Positions 1 to 9,876 are shown, numbered from the stretch's first letter. The stretch: DNA of 64,000 nt from Acinetobacter sp. A47 (GCF_000805455.1 NZ_JSUS01000071.1:434001-498000); one strand, 5' to 3'. Made by a program: numbers and translations. The notes: generated by a model from the letters alone, not told the origin.

Positions 1-298
1 GTTCATAGAATACTTCCGGAGTTGGATAGATCGCACGATAGCGCCAGCCGGTATCTACCGCCGAAGAACCGGTATGCACTTCATCGGCATTGACCAGAAT
101 GATATCACCTTGGGGTGCCACATGATTGCCACCGGTACGATAAAAGCGCTGTGCCCCTTCTTCAATGACACCGATGCAAAAACCTTCATGAACATGTCGT
201 GAAAACTCCTGCTGATAGTAACTCGCTTTCAGCATTTCCAGTCCACCCAGTTCTTGCAGGTGTAAGTAATCGACTTGTTCGCGAGGTCTACGTGACAT
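1..298 (-). CDS. AraC-family regulator, N-terminal part only (cut by window edge)
   Basis: About 99 residues can be read from the ATG at 298 leftwards to the window edge. They fit the cupin-like sensing domain of AraC-type regulators (AraC_binding): an early H-V-H-E-G-F-C-I-G motif, then a beta-rich stretch ending in G-D-I-I-L-V-N and D-E-V-H-T-G. The DNA-binding half would lie off the window to the left. An AGGAGG ribosome site stands six bases before the ATG, which fixes the start. The inducer cannot be told. The family call is fairly safe; calling it a regulator depends on the unseen C-terminus. Confidence 0.75.
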   Translation of the reverse strand, partial: MSRRPREQVDYLHLQELGGLEMLKASYYQQEFSRHVHEGFCIGVIEEGAQRFYRTGGNHVAPQGDIILVNADEVHTGSSAVDTGWRYRAIYPTPEVFYE

Positions 299-483
299 CA
301 CGACCTCCTTTGAATTTTTTGCATCATGTCAGGTTAGCGTGATTGCATCCAATTTATAGAATAAAATTGCTGTTTATACCGGCTATTCTACGCCCATGAC
401 AGCCTTAGGTCAGGGTTTATTCTGCTTTTCAGCAAATAAACACCTTATCCGGTATATGCCATCGATTGATCAGGGCAACAATG

Positions 484-511
484 AAAAAGCGCCTGACAAC
501 AGGCGCTTTTT
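484..511. terminator. Bidirectional intrinsic terminator
   Basis: An 8-bp GC-rich stem (GCGCCTG / CAGGCGC) has a four-base loop and is flanked by A-runs on one side and T-runs on the other, so it can work in both directions. It lies just past the stop of the leftward SulP–carbonic anhydrase gene. Confidence 0.75.
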
Positions 512-521
512 AGATGAAGCA

Positions 522-2711
522 TCAACGATCCAGAAACTCGACCTGTCCGGTCTTCACATCATAAATTGCCCCGACTATTGCAATTTCGCCTCGGTCCAGC
601 AGGTCTTTCAATACCGGACTATGCGCGGTAATGTATTGAATATTGTAATGCACATTCATTGCCGTGACCTGATTGATAAAAGCCTGACTTAAATCACGCG
701 GTTGCATAATGTCATAGACACTATCGACTGAATGCATCAACGGCCCCAGTACATACTGGATATGCGGCATCTCTTGCACATCAGAAACCCGTTTCTGCTG
801 TAAACGTAACTGGCAGGCACTGCTAACCGCACCACAATCGGTATGTCCCAACACCAGAATCACCTTGGAACCTTTGGCCTGACAGGCAAACTCAAGCGAA
901 CCCAGTACTTTCTGCCCCGCAATATTTCCTGCAATCCTTAAACTGAATAAATCGCCAATCCCGACATCAAAGATCATCTCGGTCGGTGCACGCGAATCCA
1001 TACAGCCCAATACCGCGGCAATCGGGTGTTGTCCTTCATCTGCAGTGACCCGGATCTGGCGATAAACATCCCGTTGCAGACGTTCATTTTTGACAAACCG
1101 CTCATTGCCTTCTTTGAGCAAGGTGATGACCTGTTGCGGGCTGAGTTTGCGTTGCAGTTCCCGGGTACTGATATAAATATCCAGCGCGGCTTCATCGACA
1201 TCCTGATAATGTTGCTTAAATCCGATCAGTTTTAGGTCGATCTGACGCTTACTGGCAGTTTCATTTTGGTAGTCCTGAATCACTTGATAAATATCGGGAT
1301 CAATCGAATCACACTGGGTTGCATCAATAATCAGCTGCTGGTGCTTATGCACATGCTCCAAGGCTGAAATCAATGCAGAACGGTTCAGAAAGGTCACTTG
1401 TGAAGGCAGTTCAATCCGGGTCACGATGCCATGCAAATGCTTCTCTTTATAGACCCGCACGCCTTTATTAAAATTACCATACAGAATAAATCCACTACTG
1501 GTCAGCAAGCCGATCACGATGCCCGTCAACAGATCTGTCAGTAAAATTGCAACCAGCGTAATAATAAACGGCAAGAACTGCTTCCAGCCTTTTTGATATA
1601 ACTGTTTGAATAATTTGGGATGCGTGAGTTTAAAACCCGTCACAATCAGGATGGCAGCCAGCGCAGACAATGGAATCATGTTCATCAGTGGCACGAAGAA
1701 CAAAATTGCCAGCAACAGGAGGACGCCATGAAAAATGGTGGAACATTTGCTACGTGCACCGGTATTGGCATTGACTGAACTACGCACAATCACCGATGTC
1801 ACCGGCATCCCACCAATTAAACCCGATATGATATTGCCTGCTCCTTGCGCCCATAGTTCACGATTGGGTGGAGATGATCTTTTTTGTGGATCCAGTTTAT
1901 CTGCTGCTTCCAGATTGAGTAAGGTTTCCAGGGAGGCTACGATGGCCAAAGTGGCCGCACCAGTGTAAATCAATGGCTCGGCCAGATAACTAAAGTCAGG
2001 AAAAACCAGTACCTCCTGAGGTGCCTTCAGGATATTGGGTAACTGAATCAGGTTATCGCTTTGTACTGCCCACGGCGAACCGATACTGATTAAAATAAAA
2101 TTGAGACCTGCAGCCAGTACAACTGCAATCAGGGCCGAGGGTAAGACCAGCTTTTTAAGGGGGCTGCTATCCCAGGCCAGAATCAGAAATAAACTGAGCA
2201 GACCAATCAAGGCCGCGCCCAGATCAAAATGCTGAACCAAGGCACTCGGTGGACTGGTCCACAACAGGTCCCAAGAGAAGTTGGACAAGCCAAATAAATA
2301 AGGGAGCTGGGTCACAATCAGAATTGCGCCAATGGCCGCCAGTAAGCCCAGAATCACATTATTGGGAATAAAATTCGCAAAAAATCCTAATTTAAATAAT
2401 CCAAATAAAATCTGTAGCATCCCGGCAAAGACAATACACAATAAAAAGGCGGCATAATTGCCGCCTAATTGATCCAGTTGCACCAGAATGACTGCAGTCA
2501 GTCCTGCTGCCGGACCTGAAACGCTAATGTGCGAGCCACTCAGCAGCCCGACAATAATACCGCCAACAATTCCGGCAATAATGCCTGAAATAATCGGTGC
2601 TCCAGAGGCTAACGCAATCCCGAGACATAAAGGCAAAGCCACGAGAAAAACCACAACTCCGGAGAGCAGGTCATTTAAATGGAATCTATTTTTCAGTGCT
2701 AAACTTGTCAT
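522..2711 (-). CDS. SulP-family anion transporter fused to a beta-carbonic anhydrase
   Basis: A 729-residue fusion. Residues about 10-410 are a SulP/SLC26 membrane domain with many hydrophobic segments and the S-G-P-A-A-G-L motif near the third segment. Residues about 420-510 resemble a weak STAS domain. Residues about 525-729 are a complete beta-carbonic anhydrase with the zinc ligands Cys570, His623 and Cys626 (C-M-D-S-R and G-H-T-D-C-G) and the Asp572/Arg574 pair. Fusions of this kind are known, and bicarbonate (or another anion) uptake coupled to CO2/HCO3- exchange is the usual proposal; the substrate is inferred. The gene stands alone, with a terminator behind it. The ATG at 2711 begins a typical SulP N-terminus. 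Confidence 0.92.
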   Translation of the reverse strand: MTSLALKNRFHLNDLLSGVVVFLVALPLCLGIALASGAPIISGIIAGIVGGIIVGLLSGSHISVSGPAAGLTAVILVQLDQLGGNYAAFLLCIVFAGMLQILFGLFKLGFFANFIPNNVILGLLAAIGAILIVTQLPYLFGLSNFSWDLLWTSPPSALVQHFDLGAALIGLLSLFLILAWDSSPLKKLVLPSALIAVVLAAGLNFILISIGSPWAVQSDNLIQLPNILKAPQEVLVFPDFSYLAEPLIYTGAATLAIVASLETLLNLEAADKLDPQKRSSPPNRELWAQGAGNIISGLIGGMPVTSVIVRSSVNANTGARSKCSTIFHGVLLLLAILFFVPLMNMIPLSALAAILIVTGFKLTHPKLFKQLYQKGWKQFLPFIITLVAILLTDLLTGIVIGLLTSSGFILYGNFNKGVRVYKEKHLHGIVTRIELPSQVTFLNRSALISALEHVHKHQQLIIDATQCDSIDPDIYQVIQDYQNETASKRQIDLKLIGFKQHYQDVDEAALDIYISTRELQRKLSPQQVITLLKEGNERFVKNERLQRDVYRQIRVTADEGQHPIAAVLGCMDSRAPTEMIFDVGIGDLFSLRIAGNIAGQKVLGSLEFACQAKGSKVILVLGHTDCGAVSSACQLRLQQKRVSDVQEMPHIQYVLGPLMHSVDSVYDIMQPRDLSQAFINQVTAMNVHYNIQYITAHSPVLKDLLDRGEIAIVGAIYDVKTGQVEFLDR

Positions 2712-2954
2712 GAAGTAACCATTTATAATAAAAAAATAATTAATTTTTACTGCCTGAAAGCGTTTTCCCTACTTCAAGGCTTGAATAATATTGTCGGACA
2801 AAATGCAAGGTTTAAATTCTGGTTACGTTATAACGTTGTATATTTATTTATCGTTTTCAGCCTATTTTTGTTGATCTTAAGATTCGCCTCATCTTGCTTC
2901 TGCGCAGACATCAGCTCTACCGTAAATCGGCTGGCAAATGAAAAAAACAGCAAT

Positions 2955-2981
2955 AAAAAAACCTCCCGAAAGAGGTTTTTT
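2955..2981. terminator. Intrinsic terminator downstream of tex
   Basis: Inverted repeat AACCTC / GAGGTT has a six-base loop and is extended by A and T runs on both sides. It lies 14 bases past the tex stop and can serve leftward transcription. The rest of 2712-2994 is an AT-rich promoter region for the SulP gene; I see no gene in it. Confidence 0.7.
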
Positions 2982-2994
2982 AGCAATTATAAAT

Positions 2995-5349
2995 TTATTT
3001 AGACCCTTTAATCCCGGCCTGTAATAACAAGGCACCTAAACCACCAATCTTTTGCTCTTGAGGTTTTTCAGTTTTTGGCTTGTTCTGTTGCGGACGCTTA
3101 AAGTCACCTTCTTTACGTGGAGGACGCTGGCCTTGTGGCTTACGCTCTGAACGTTCAGTACGCTCTTGTGGTGCACGTTGTGGACGTGAAGCTTTCGCTG
3201 GCGCAGAACCTTCTGCACGCATGCTCAGGTTGACACGGTTACGCTCTACATCGACCTGCATGATACGAACCTGTACGATCTGGCCCGGTTTCACCACTTT
3301 ATGCGGATCAGACACAAATTCATTGGCCAGTTCAGAAATATGTACCAGACCATCCTGATGCACACCGACATCCACGAAGGCACCGAAATTGGTTACATTG
3401 GTCACCACACCTTCAAGCTGCATGCCTTCGGTCAGTTGCGCCACTTCAGTGATATCTTCACGGAACTTGGCCGTACGGAATTCCGGACGCGGATCACGGC
3501 CCGGTTTTTCCAGTTCAGCTAAAACGTCCTGAATGGTTGGCAAACCAAACTTGTCATCAACAAATTCATCTGCCTTCACTTGGCGGATGATTTCCGTATT
3601 GCCGATAATATCTTTTACGGTTGTCGCCTTGGCTGCCACAATCTTTTCTACCAGACCATAACTTTCAGGGTGAACCGCAGAAGCATCCAATGGCTCCGAG
3701 CCATTTTGAACACGTAAGAAACCTGCTGACTGTTCAAAGGTACGCTCACCTAAACGAGGAACTTTCTTCAAGGCCTGACGGTTATCAAAACGTCCATTTT
3801 CCTTCCGGTATTCCACAATTTGCTGTGCAATCGCCTTATTCAGACCGGCAATATATGCCAGAATTGCCGGAGAAGCGGTATTGACATCGACACCGACCGC
3901 ATTCACACAGTCTTCAACCACTGCATCGAGTGTTTTGGCCAGACCGGCCTGGTTGACATCATGTTGGTACTGACCCACCCCGATCGACTTCGGATCAATC
4001 TTGACCAGTTCAGCCAGCGGGTCCTGTAAACGGCGGGCAATTGACACCGCTCCACGAATCGATACATCAAGTTCTGGAAGTTCCTGTGCAGCCAGCTCGC
4101 TTGCAGAATAAACCGATGCCCCTGCTTCACTGACAGTCACGCGGGTCAGTTTCAAATCGGTATTGGCTGCCATCATCTCGGCAACCACGGCTTCGGTTTC
4201 ACGGCTTGCCGTGCCGTTGCCGATCGCAATAAGTTCCACGTGGAACTCTCGGCAAAGACGGGCCAGCTCGGCAATCGAACCTTCTTTATCTTCTTTCGGG
4301 GCAAAAGGATAAATGGTGCTATGCGCCAGCACATCACCGGCCTCGCTCACTACCGCCAGCTTCACGCCGGTACGGATACCCGGGTCAACTCCCAGGGTGG
4401 TACGGCTGCCGGCTGGTGCAGAAAGTAATAAATGACGCAGGTTTTCAGCAAACACTTCCATGGCTTCTGCTTCAGCAGCAAGACGCTTATCGGTCAATAG
4501 TGAATGTTCAATCTGTGGACGAACCTTGCCCAGCCAGAACAGTCTGGCTGTCTGTTTCAAATAATCCTGACGGCTTTGTGGTTGAATTTGTTCAAGATTA
4601 TATTCCGTCTCGATACGCGCCAGCGGTGCCTCATCTTCACCATCAACTTTCAGGCCCAGCACATTTTCCTGACGGCCACGTAACATCGCCAGTAAACGAT
4701 GGGAAGGCACTTTATTGAGATTTTCTGAAAACTCAAAATAATCACGGAATTTCTTGCCGACTTCCTTTTTCTCTTCAGAAGCAACCGTACTCTTGAGTAC
4801 CGCAGTTTTGGCAAAAGTCTGCTTTAACTCGGTGGTCAGGGCAATATTTTGCGCCCAGTCATCAATCAGGATGTGCTGAACCGCATCCAGCTGGCTTTCC
4901 AGATCCGGATAATCGGCGTGGCTAAAGCCTGCCAGTGCTTCTGCCGGATCGACCTGCTCTGCCATGATTTTTTCAGCAATCGGGCCTAAACCAGCTTCTT
5001 TGGCTTTAAATGACTTGCTGGTACGTTTTGGACGATAAGGCGCATAAATTTCTTCTAATGCATTTTTGGTTTCAGCCGCATTGACTCGTGCCAACAGGTC
5101 TTCGCTCAGTTTATCTTGTTCTTGTAAAGATTGAATGACCTTTTCACGACGCTCGTATAAATCACGCAAATAGGTTAAACGTGTATCGAGCTGACGTAAT
5201 TGCGTATCGTCCAAGCCTTGCGTGACTTCTTTACGGTAACGTGCAATAAAAGGAACGCTAGCACCTTCATCAATTAAACGAATAGCAGCTTCTACTTGGT
5301 TTGGACGTACGGCAAGTTCATTTGCCAACTGCTGAACTAAGTCAGTCAT
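2995..5349 (-). CDS. tex: Tex, transcription accessory / RNA-binding protein
   Basis: About 784 residues from the ATG at 5349. The order is typical of Tex: an N-terminal helical part, a YqgF-like RNase H fold (T-L-G-V-D-P-G-I-R-T-G around residue 320), helix-hairpin-helix repeats (A-I-L-A-Y-I-A-G-L-N and the region after it), and a C-terminal S1 RNA-binding domain (G-V-V-T-N-V-T-N-F-G-A-F-V-D-V-G). A basic, low-complexity tail rich in Arg, Gln, Lys and Pro follows the S1 domain. A GTG 12 codons upstream is open, but homologues start at M-T-D-L-V. Tex acts in the cytoplasm on transcription complexes; its exact role is not fully settled. It is transcribed divergently from ompR. Confidence 0.95.
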   Translation of the reverse strand: MTDLVQQLANELAVRPNQVEAAIRLIDEGASVPFIARYRKEVTQGLDDTQLRQLDTRLTYLRDLYERREKVIQSLQEQDKLSEDLLARVNAAETKNALEEIYAPYRPKRTSKSFKAKEAGLGPIAEKIMAEQVDPAEALAGFSHADYPDLESQLDAVQHILIDDWAQNIALTTELKQTFAKTAVLKSTVASEEKKEVGKKFRDYFEFSENLNKVPSHRLLAMLRGRQENVLGLKVDGEDEAPLARIETEYNLEQIQPQSRQDYLKQTARLFWLGKVRPQIEHSLLTDKRLAAEAEAMEVFAENLRHLLLSAPAGSRTTLGVDPGIRTGVKLAVVSEAGDVLAHSTIYPFAPKEDKEGSIAELARLCREFHVELIAIGNGTASRETEAVVAEMMAANTDLKLTRVTVSEAGASVYSASELAAQELPELDVSIRGAVSIARRLQDPLAELVKIDPKSIGVGQYQHDVNQAGLAKTLDAVVEDCVNAVGVDVNTASPAILAYIAGLNKAIAQQIVEYRKENGRFDNRQALKKVPRLGERTFEQSAGFLRVQNGSEPLDASAVHPESYGLVEKIVAAKATTVKDIIGNTEIIRQVKADEFVDDKFGLPTIQDVLAELEKPGRDPRPEFRTAKFREDITEVAQLTEGMQLEGVVTNVTNFGAFVDVGVHQDGLVHISELANEFVSDPHKVVKPGQIVQVRIMQVDVERNRVNLSMRAEGSAPAKASRPQRAPQERTERSERKPQGQRPPRKEGDFKRPQQNKPKTEKPQEQKIGGLGALLLQAGIKGSK

Positions 5350-5767
5350 CGTGATTGATTCCACAAGGGTTAAGTCTAAAAGCACTGATTATAAAGTTCA
5401 TGGCTATAAAATCCACCATTGTTTTTTTGAATATTGTGTTTTAGTCCTGTATGAATTTTATTCATGCCCCCTTGCCAAAGGATATGGCTGCACAGGCCTG
5501 CTCAAAATTACGGGGCACAAACTTTTATGCAAATCTGGCCATATTTTTAAAATACCGGGATTTTTCCGGCTAAATATTGATAAATAGATTGATTGTCATA
5601 TTTTTGCCTGTATATATTTGGTATCTATCTCTTGATTTTATTGGCAATATTTGTTGCTTTATAACATAGCCAAAACTGTGCAATGAATCGTATACTCGAA
5701 GGTCTATTGATATTTCACACTCGCATTGCATAAAGACGATGACAATAAACGATAAAGGAGCACAATC
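5350..5767. other. Intergenic region between tex and ompR
   Basis: 418 AT-rich bases between divergent genes, presumably holding both promoters. No conserved small gene is visible. A 78-codon open frame on the plus strand has no ribosome site and biased, unfamiliar composition, so I do not call it. I could not pick a convincing -35/-10 pair for ompR. Confidence 0.5.
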
Positions 5768-6532
5768 ATGAGTTTAGTTGTACCTGCTGAATCGACGGAA
5801 ACCGTACACCATGAGACAGACCGGGTCGAACGCATTTTAGTGGTCGATGACGATGTGCGCTTGCGTACGCTTTTACAACGCTTCCTCGAAGACAAGGGTT
5901 TCGTGGTAAAAACTGCTCATGATGCAACACAAATGGATCGTTTGCTGCAACGTGAACTGTTCTCTTTAATCGTGCTCGACTTTATGCTTCCTGTAGAAGA
6001 TGGCTTGAGTATCTGTCGTCGTTTGCGCCAATCCAGTATCGATACCCCGATTATCATGCTGACCGCACGTGGTAGTGATTCTGACCGTATTGCCGGTCTG
6101 GAAGCCGGTGCAGATGACTATTTGCCAAAACCGTTTAACCCGAATGAATTGCTGGCCCGTATCCGTGCGGTATTGCGCCGTCAGGTGCGTGAAGTACCGG
6201 GAGCACCAAGCCAGCAGGTTGAAGTGGTCAGCTTTGGCCCGTGGTCTCTTGATCTCTCGACACGTACCCTGACCCGTGAAGGCCAGGTGGTGACCCTGAC
6301 CACAGGCGAATTTGCTGTCCTGAAAGCACTGGTACAGCACCCACGTGAACCCCTCACCCGTGACAAGCTGATGAATCTGGCACGTGGCCGTGAATGGGGC
6401 GCAATGGAGCGCTCAATTGATGTACAGGTTTCCCGCTTACGTCGTTTGATTGAAGACAATCCGGCCCGTGCACGCTATATCCAGACTGTATGGGGCGTGG
6501 GCTATGTATTTGTTCCAGATGGCGCAGAGTAA
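5768..6532 (+). CDS. ompR: OmpR, response regulator
   Basis: 254 residues. The receiver domain (about 23-140) carries the acidic pocket in V-V-D-D-D-V, the phospho-acceptor Asp71 (V-L-D-F-M-L-P) and Lys121 (L-P-K-P-F). The C-terminal winged-helix domain (about 155-250) ends in the Y-I-Q-T-V-W-G-V-G-Y-V-F motif of the OmpR/PhoB class. A strong AAAGGAG site precedes the ATG. The kinase gene begins 17 bases after the stop, so the two form an operon. OmpR/EnvZ answers osmotic and envelope conditions and controls porins; target genes here are inferred only from family knowledge. Confidence 0.95.
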   Translation: MSLVVPAESTETVHHETDRVERILVVDDDVRLRTLLQRFLEDKGFVVKTAHDATQMDRLLQRELFSLIVLDFMLPVEDGLSICRRLRQSSIDTPIIMLTARGSDSDRIAGLEAGADDYLPKPFNPNELLARIRAVLRRQVREVPGAPSQQVEVVSFGPWSLDLSTRTLTREGQVVTLTTGEFAVLKALVQHPREPLTRDKLMNLARGREWGAMERSIDVQVSRLRRLIEDNPARARYIQTVWGVGYVFVPDGAE

Positions 6533-6549
6533 GCCCGGGAAATTAAACC

Positions 6550-8004
6550 TTGAAACTTGAACCCATCGATCCACAAGAATTTACCGAGTTCGCGGCTTAT
6601 TCCGAAAGGCCCCGAACCAAATGGGAACGTTTTCTAGACAAGATCAAACCACGTTCTGCGGCCATGCGCACCACCATTCTGGTTCTGTTCATGGTATTTT
6701 TCAGCCTGTTCATGTCCTTGTGGTTCTTTTGGCGGACGCTATATCTTCCCGAATTGCAGCAGCATGCCCGCTATCTGGCAATTGAGCTGGAACTGGTCAA
6801 CAATCCGGATATCCGTATTCTGCATCGCGACAATGAAGTCGATGTGGATACCTGGCTTAAAAACCGGATCGGGATTGAATATATTACCGATCCCAAAGAA
6901 TTCCCCCGGGTGGAAGATAAATTTCTGGCAGAGTTATTTACCAACCAGATTGAAGAAAAACTGGCAAAAGAGCTGGGTGTCAAAGATGTAACGGTTTACT
7001 TTAAGTTTAAACCGATTCCGCGTATCTGGATTCAGACCCCTGAAATGAACGGGAACTGGGTCAGGGAACCTCTTAAAACCTACACCAACTACAGTGTTGA
7101 GCTGATTGCTGGCTGGCTGTTTGGTGTGCCGATTGTCTCGTCCATCATTATTTTGATACTGGTTCGCCAAATGAACCGGCCTTTACGTCGCTTGCAGAAT
7201 GCGGCCAACAATTATAGTAAAACCGGGAAAGCTCCCTATCTCGATACCAATCATGGCCCGCTGGAAATCCGTCAGGTCAATCAGGCCTTTAACCACATGG
7301 TGTATACGCTGGAACAGACCGAGCGTGACCGTCAGATCATGCTGGCAGGTATTTCCCATGATTTGCGTACACCTCTGACACGTATCCGCCTCACCGCTGA
7401 AATGTTACCTGACGAGTTCTTTCGTGAAGGCCTGACCTATGACGTCGATGACATGGATGCGATTCTGAACCAGTTCATTTCCTATATGCGCGACGGCTCT
7501 GATGAGGAACTGACCGATACCAATATCAATACCCTGTTGCAGGAACTGGTGGTGCAGTTCAAGCCACTCGACATCCGGTTCGAGGCTCAGGAGCTGCCAG
7601 TCATTGCAGCACGCAGCCTGTCGCTCAAACGCCTGATTGCCAACCTGATCAACAATGCCAAACGTTACGGCGCAGAGCCGATTGAACTGTCTGCCAGTCA
7701 TGTCGATGACCATATCCTGATTACCGTAGCCGATCATGGTGAGGGGATTCCGCCAGATCAGGTGGAAGAACTGATGCAACCTTTTGTACGCGGTAATTCT
7801 GCCCGTACCATTCAGGGCAGCGGTCTGGGTCTGGCCATTGTCAAACGTATCGTGGATATTCATCAGGGGCAGATCAGTATCCGCAATCGCGAGCAAGGCG
7901 GACTGGAGGTGGTGATTTCCTTGCCGATCCCGACGGCAGCCCCGACTGAACCGCAAAACAACCCGATCCACAAGATCAAACAGACCATTACTGGACATTT
8001 CTAG
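6550..8004 (+). CDS. envZ: EnvZ, sensor histidine kinase
   Basis: 484 residues from a TTG start. There are two membrane segments (about 38-62 and 195-218) around a periplasmic domain of roughly 130 residues, then a HAMP region, the H-box with His270 (A-G-I-S-H-D-L-R-T-P-L-T-R), and an ATPase domain with N-L-I-N-N-A-K-R-Y and G-S-G-L-G-L-A-I-V. The TTG is chosen because no ATG lies nearby in frame and it follows a GGGA sequence; an uncertain start of a few codons is possible. It phosphorylates and dephosphorylates OmpR, encoded directly upstream. Confidence 0.93.
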   Translation: MKLEPIDPQEFTEFAAYSERPRTKWERFLDKIKPRSAAMRTTILVLFMVFFSLFMSLWFFWRTLYLPELQQHARYLAIELELVNNPDIRILHRDNEVDVDTWLKNRIGIEYITDPKEFPRVEDKFLAELFTNQIEEKLAKELGVKDVTVYFKFKPIPRIWIQTPEMNGNWVREPLKTYTNYSVELIAGWLFGVPIVSSIIILILVRQMNRPLRRLQNAANNYSKTGKAPYLDTNHGPLEIRQVNQAFNHMVYTLEQTERDRQIMLAGISHDLRTPLTRIRLTAEMLPDEFFREGLTYDVDDMDAILNQFISYMRDGSDEELTDTNINTLLQELVVQFKPLDIRFEAQELPVIAARSLSLKRLIANLINNAKRYGAEPIELSASHVDDHILITVADHGEGIPPDQVEELMQPFVRGNSARTIQGSGLGLAIVKRIVDIHQGQISIRNREQGGLEVVISLPIPTAAPTEPQNNPIHKIKQTITGHF

Positions 8005-8048
8005 ACCAGCTTGCCACATCAGCAGCCGAGCGGCGGCTGATATCGACT

Positions 8049-8096
8049 AAAGTCGCCTATTTAACCGGTATAAATCTGGCGACTTTCTGGCCATTC
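8049..8096. promoter_or_regulatory. Long-loop inverted repeat ahead of the CoA-transferase gene
   Basis: A perfect 9-bp inverted repeat (AAAGTCGCC at 8049-8057, GGCGACTTT at 8088-8096) encloses 30 bases. A short palindrome, CGACTAAAGTCG, overlaps its left arm, so two alternative pairings are possible. There is no T-run behind it, which argues against a plain terminator. It lies in the 299-base gap between envZ and the next gene, about 210 bases before that gene's start. Function unknown. Confidence 0.4.
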
Positions 8097-8303
8097 AGTA
8101 CACTCAAAAAAATCGGTTGCAATGGTTTTTTATGGTTTTTTTCCGTATAAATTCAAACAGCTATACCAGCCTGCAAAAATACCCCGAAATACAGGTGAAT
8201 AAAGCGTATGCAGCTGTATTAGACCTTAGCCTTATTTCAATTCACTTTTCATGTTTTAGCGCTAAAATCCATAGCCAATGAAAAGCAAAATTGAGAATGG
8301 AAG

Positions 8304-9818
8304 ATGTCTTTAAGTCGTATTCGCCTTGCCGCTCTACACGACAAAGTGATGAGTGCAGAACAGGCTGCCAGCTTTATTCAAAATGATATGACGGTTGGTA
8401 TGAGTGGTTTTACCCGTGCAGGTGAAGCCAAAGCTGTACCACAGGCACTGGTTGAACAGGCCAAGAAAAACCCGTTAAAAATCACGTTAATTACCGGCGC
8501 CAGTCTCGGCAATGACTTAGACAAACAATTGACAGAAGCCGGTGTACTGGCGCGTCGTATGCCCTTCCAGGTGGACAACACCTTACGCCGTGCCATTAAC
8601 AACGGCGAAGTGATGTTTATTGACCAGCATTTGTCCGAAACGGTTGAACAAATGCGTAACCAGCAGCTGAAACGTCCGGATGTTGCAGTAATTGAAGCCA
8701 TTGCAATTACCGAAGACGGCCATATCGTACCGACAACATCAGTCGGTAACTCTGCCAGCTTCGCAATTTTTGCAGAAAAAGTGATTGTTGAAATCAATAC
8801 TTCGCTCAGCGAAAACTTTGAAGGTCTGCACGATATTTATATCCCGACCTATCGCCCGACACGTACCCCATTACCCTTGACCAAAGTGGATGACCGCATC
8901 GGCTCAACCGCAATTCCGATCGATCCGGCCAAGATCGTCGGTATCGTGTTCAATGACACGGCAGATTCACCATCGACCGTCACACCGCCTGATGCTGAAA
9001 CCCAGGGGATTGCCAACCATCTGATTAAGTTCTTTGAAAAAGAAGTGGCTGAAGGCCGCCTGGCCAAGAACCTGGGGCCATTACAGGCAGGGATCGGTTC
9101 AATTGCCAATGCCGTTTTAACAGGCCTTAAAGATTCAAACTTTGAAGATCTGGTGATGTATTCAGAAGTGCTGCAAGACTGTACCTTTGAATTGATTGAT
9201 GCTGGCAAAATGAAGTTTGCTTCAGGCAGCTCTATTACCTTATCGGCAAAATGCGGCGAACGTGTATTCGGCAATCTGGAAAAATACAAAGACAAACTGG
9301 TATTACGTCCGCAGGAAATCTCGAACCATCCTGAAATCGTCCGTCGTCTGGGCATTATCGGGATTAATACGGCGCTCGAATTCGACATTTACGGCAACGT
9401 AAACTCGACCCATGTTTGTGGCACCAAAATGATGAACGGTATCGGTGGTTCAGGTGACTTTGCCCGTAACGCACATCTTGCCATCTTCGTGACCAAATCC
9501 ATTGCCAAAGGCGGTGATATTTCTTCAATCGTACCAATGGTCAGCCATGTCGACCATAATGAACACGATGTCGATATTCTGGTAACCGAAGTCGGCCTGG
9601 CAGACTTACGCGGTCTGGCACCACGTGAACGTGCCCGTGTCATTATCGACAACTGTGTCCATCCGCTTTATCAAGCTGCACTCAACGATTATTTTGACCG
9701 TGCCTGCGAACGCGGCGGCCATACCCCTCACCTCCTTCGTGAGGCCCTGTCGTGGCATGCCAACTTTGAAGAAACCGGTCACATGCTCGCCCGTACCGAG
9801 GTAGCCAAATCGGCTTAA
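8304..9818 (+). CDS. Succinyl-CoA:acetate CoA-transferase / acetyl-CoA hydrolase family
   Basis: 504 residues, the usual length for the Cat1/AarC/ScpC group. The putative catalytic glutamate is Glu288 in the motif Y-S-E-V-L-Q-D. A G-I-G-G-S-G-D-F-A-R-N segment near residue 390 fits the CoA-binding loop of this family. It is expected to move CoA between succinate and acetate, linking acetate use to the TCA cycle. Whether it acts mainly as a transferase or a hydrolase cannot be read from sequence. It stands alone, with a strong terminator just after the stop. Confidence 0.88.
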   Translation: MSLSRIRLAALHDKVMSAEQAASFIQNDMTVGMSGFTRAGEAKAVPQALVEQAKKNPLKITLITGASLGNDLDKQLTEAGVLARRMPFQVDNTLRRAINNGEVMFIDQHLSETVEQMRNQQLKRPDVAVIEAIAITEDGHIVPTTSVGNSASFAIFAEKVIVEINTSLSENFEGLHDIYIPTYRPTRTPLPLTKVDDRIGSTAIPIDPAKIVGIVFNDTADSPSTVTPPDAETQGIANHLIKFFEKEVAEGRLAKNLGPLQAGIGSIANAVLTGLKDSNFEDLVMYSEVLQDCTFELIDAGKMKFASGSSITLSAKCGERVFGNLEKYKDKLVLRPQEISNHPEIVRRLGIIGINTALEFDIYGNVNSTHVCGTKMMNGIGGSGDFARNAHLAIFVTKSIAKGGDISSIVPMVSHVDHNEHDVDILVTEVGLADLRGLAPRERARVIIDNCVHPLYQAALNDYFDRACERGGHTPHLLREALSWHANFEETGHMLARTEVAKSA

Positions 9819-9838
9819 TCGTCACTGCTTTTCATGAC

Positions 9839-9863
9839 AAAGCATGCTTCGGCATGCTTTTTT
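9839..9863 (+). terminator. Intrinsic terminator with UUCG tetraloop
   Basis: Stem AGCATGC / GCATGCT is closed by a TTCG loop and followed by six T. It ends the CoA-transferase transcript. Confidence 0.9.
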
Positions 9864-9876
9864 GTTTTTCAGGCTT

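Noticed and set aside
2781-3002. 73-codon frame upstream of the SulP gene, with a hydrophobic stretch
   Set aside because: Overlaps the tex terminator and stop; poor start context.
5351-5587. 78-codon frame between tex and ompR
   Set aside because: Cys- and Tyr-rich odd composition, no ribosome site, lies in a divergent promoter region.
7405-8019. 204-codon frame antisense to envZ
   Set aside because: Shadow frame opposite the conserved kinase domain; no independent signal.
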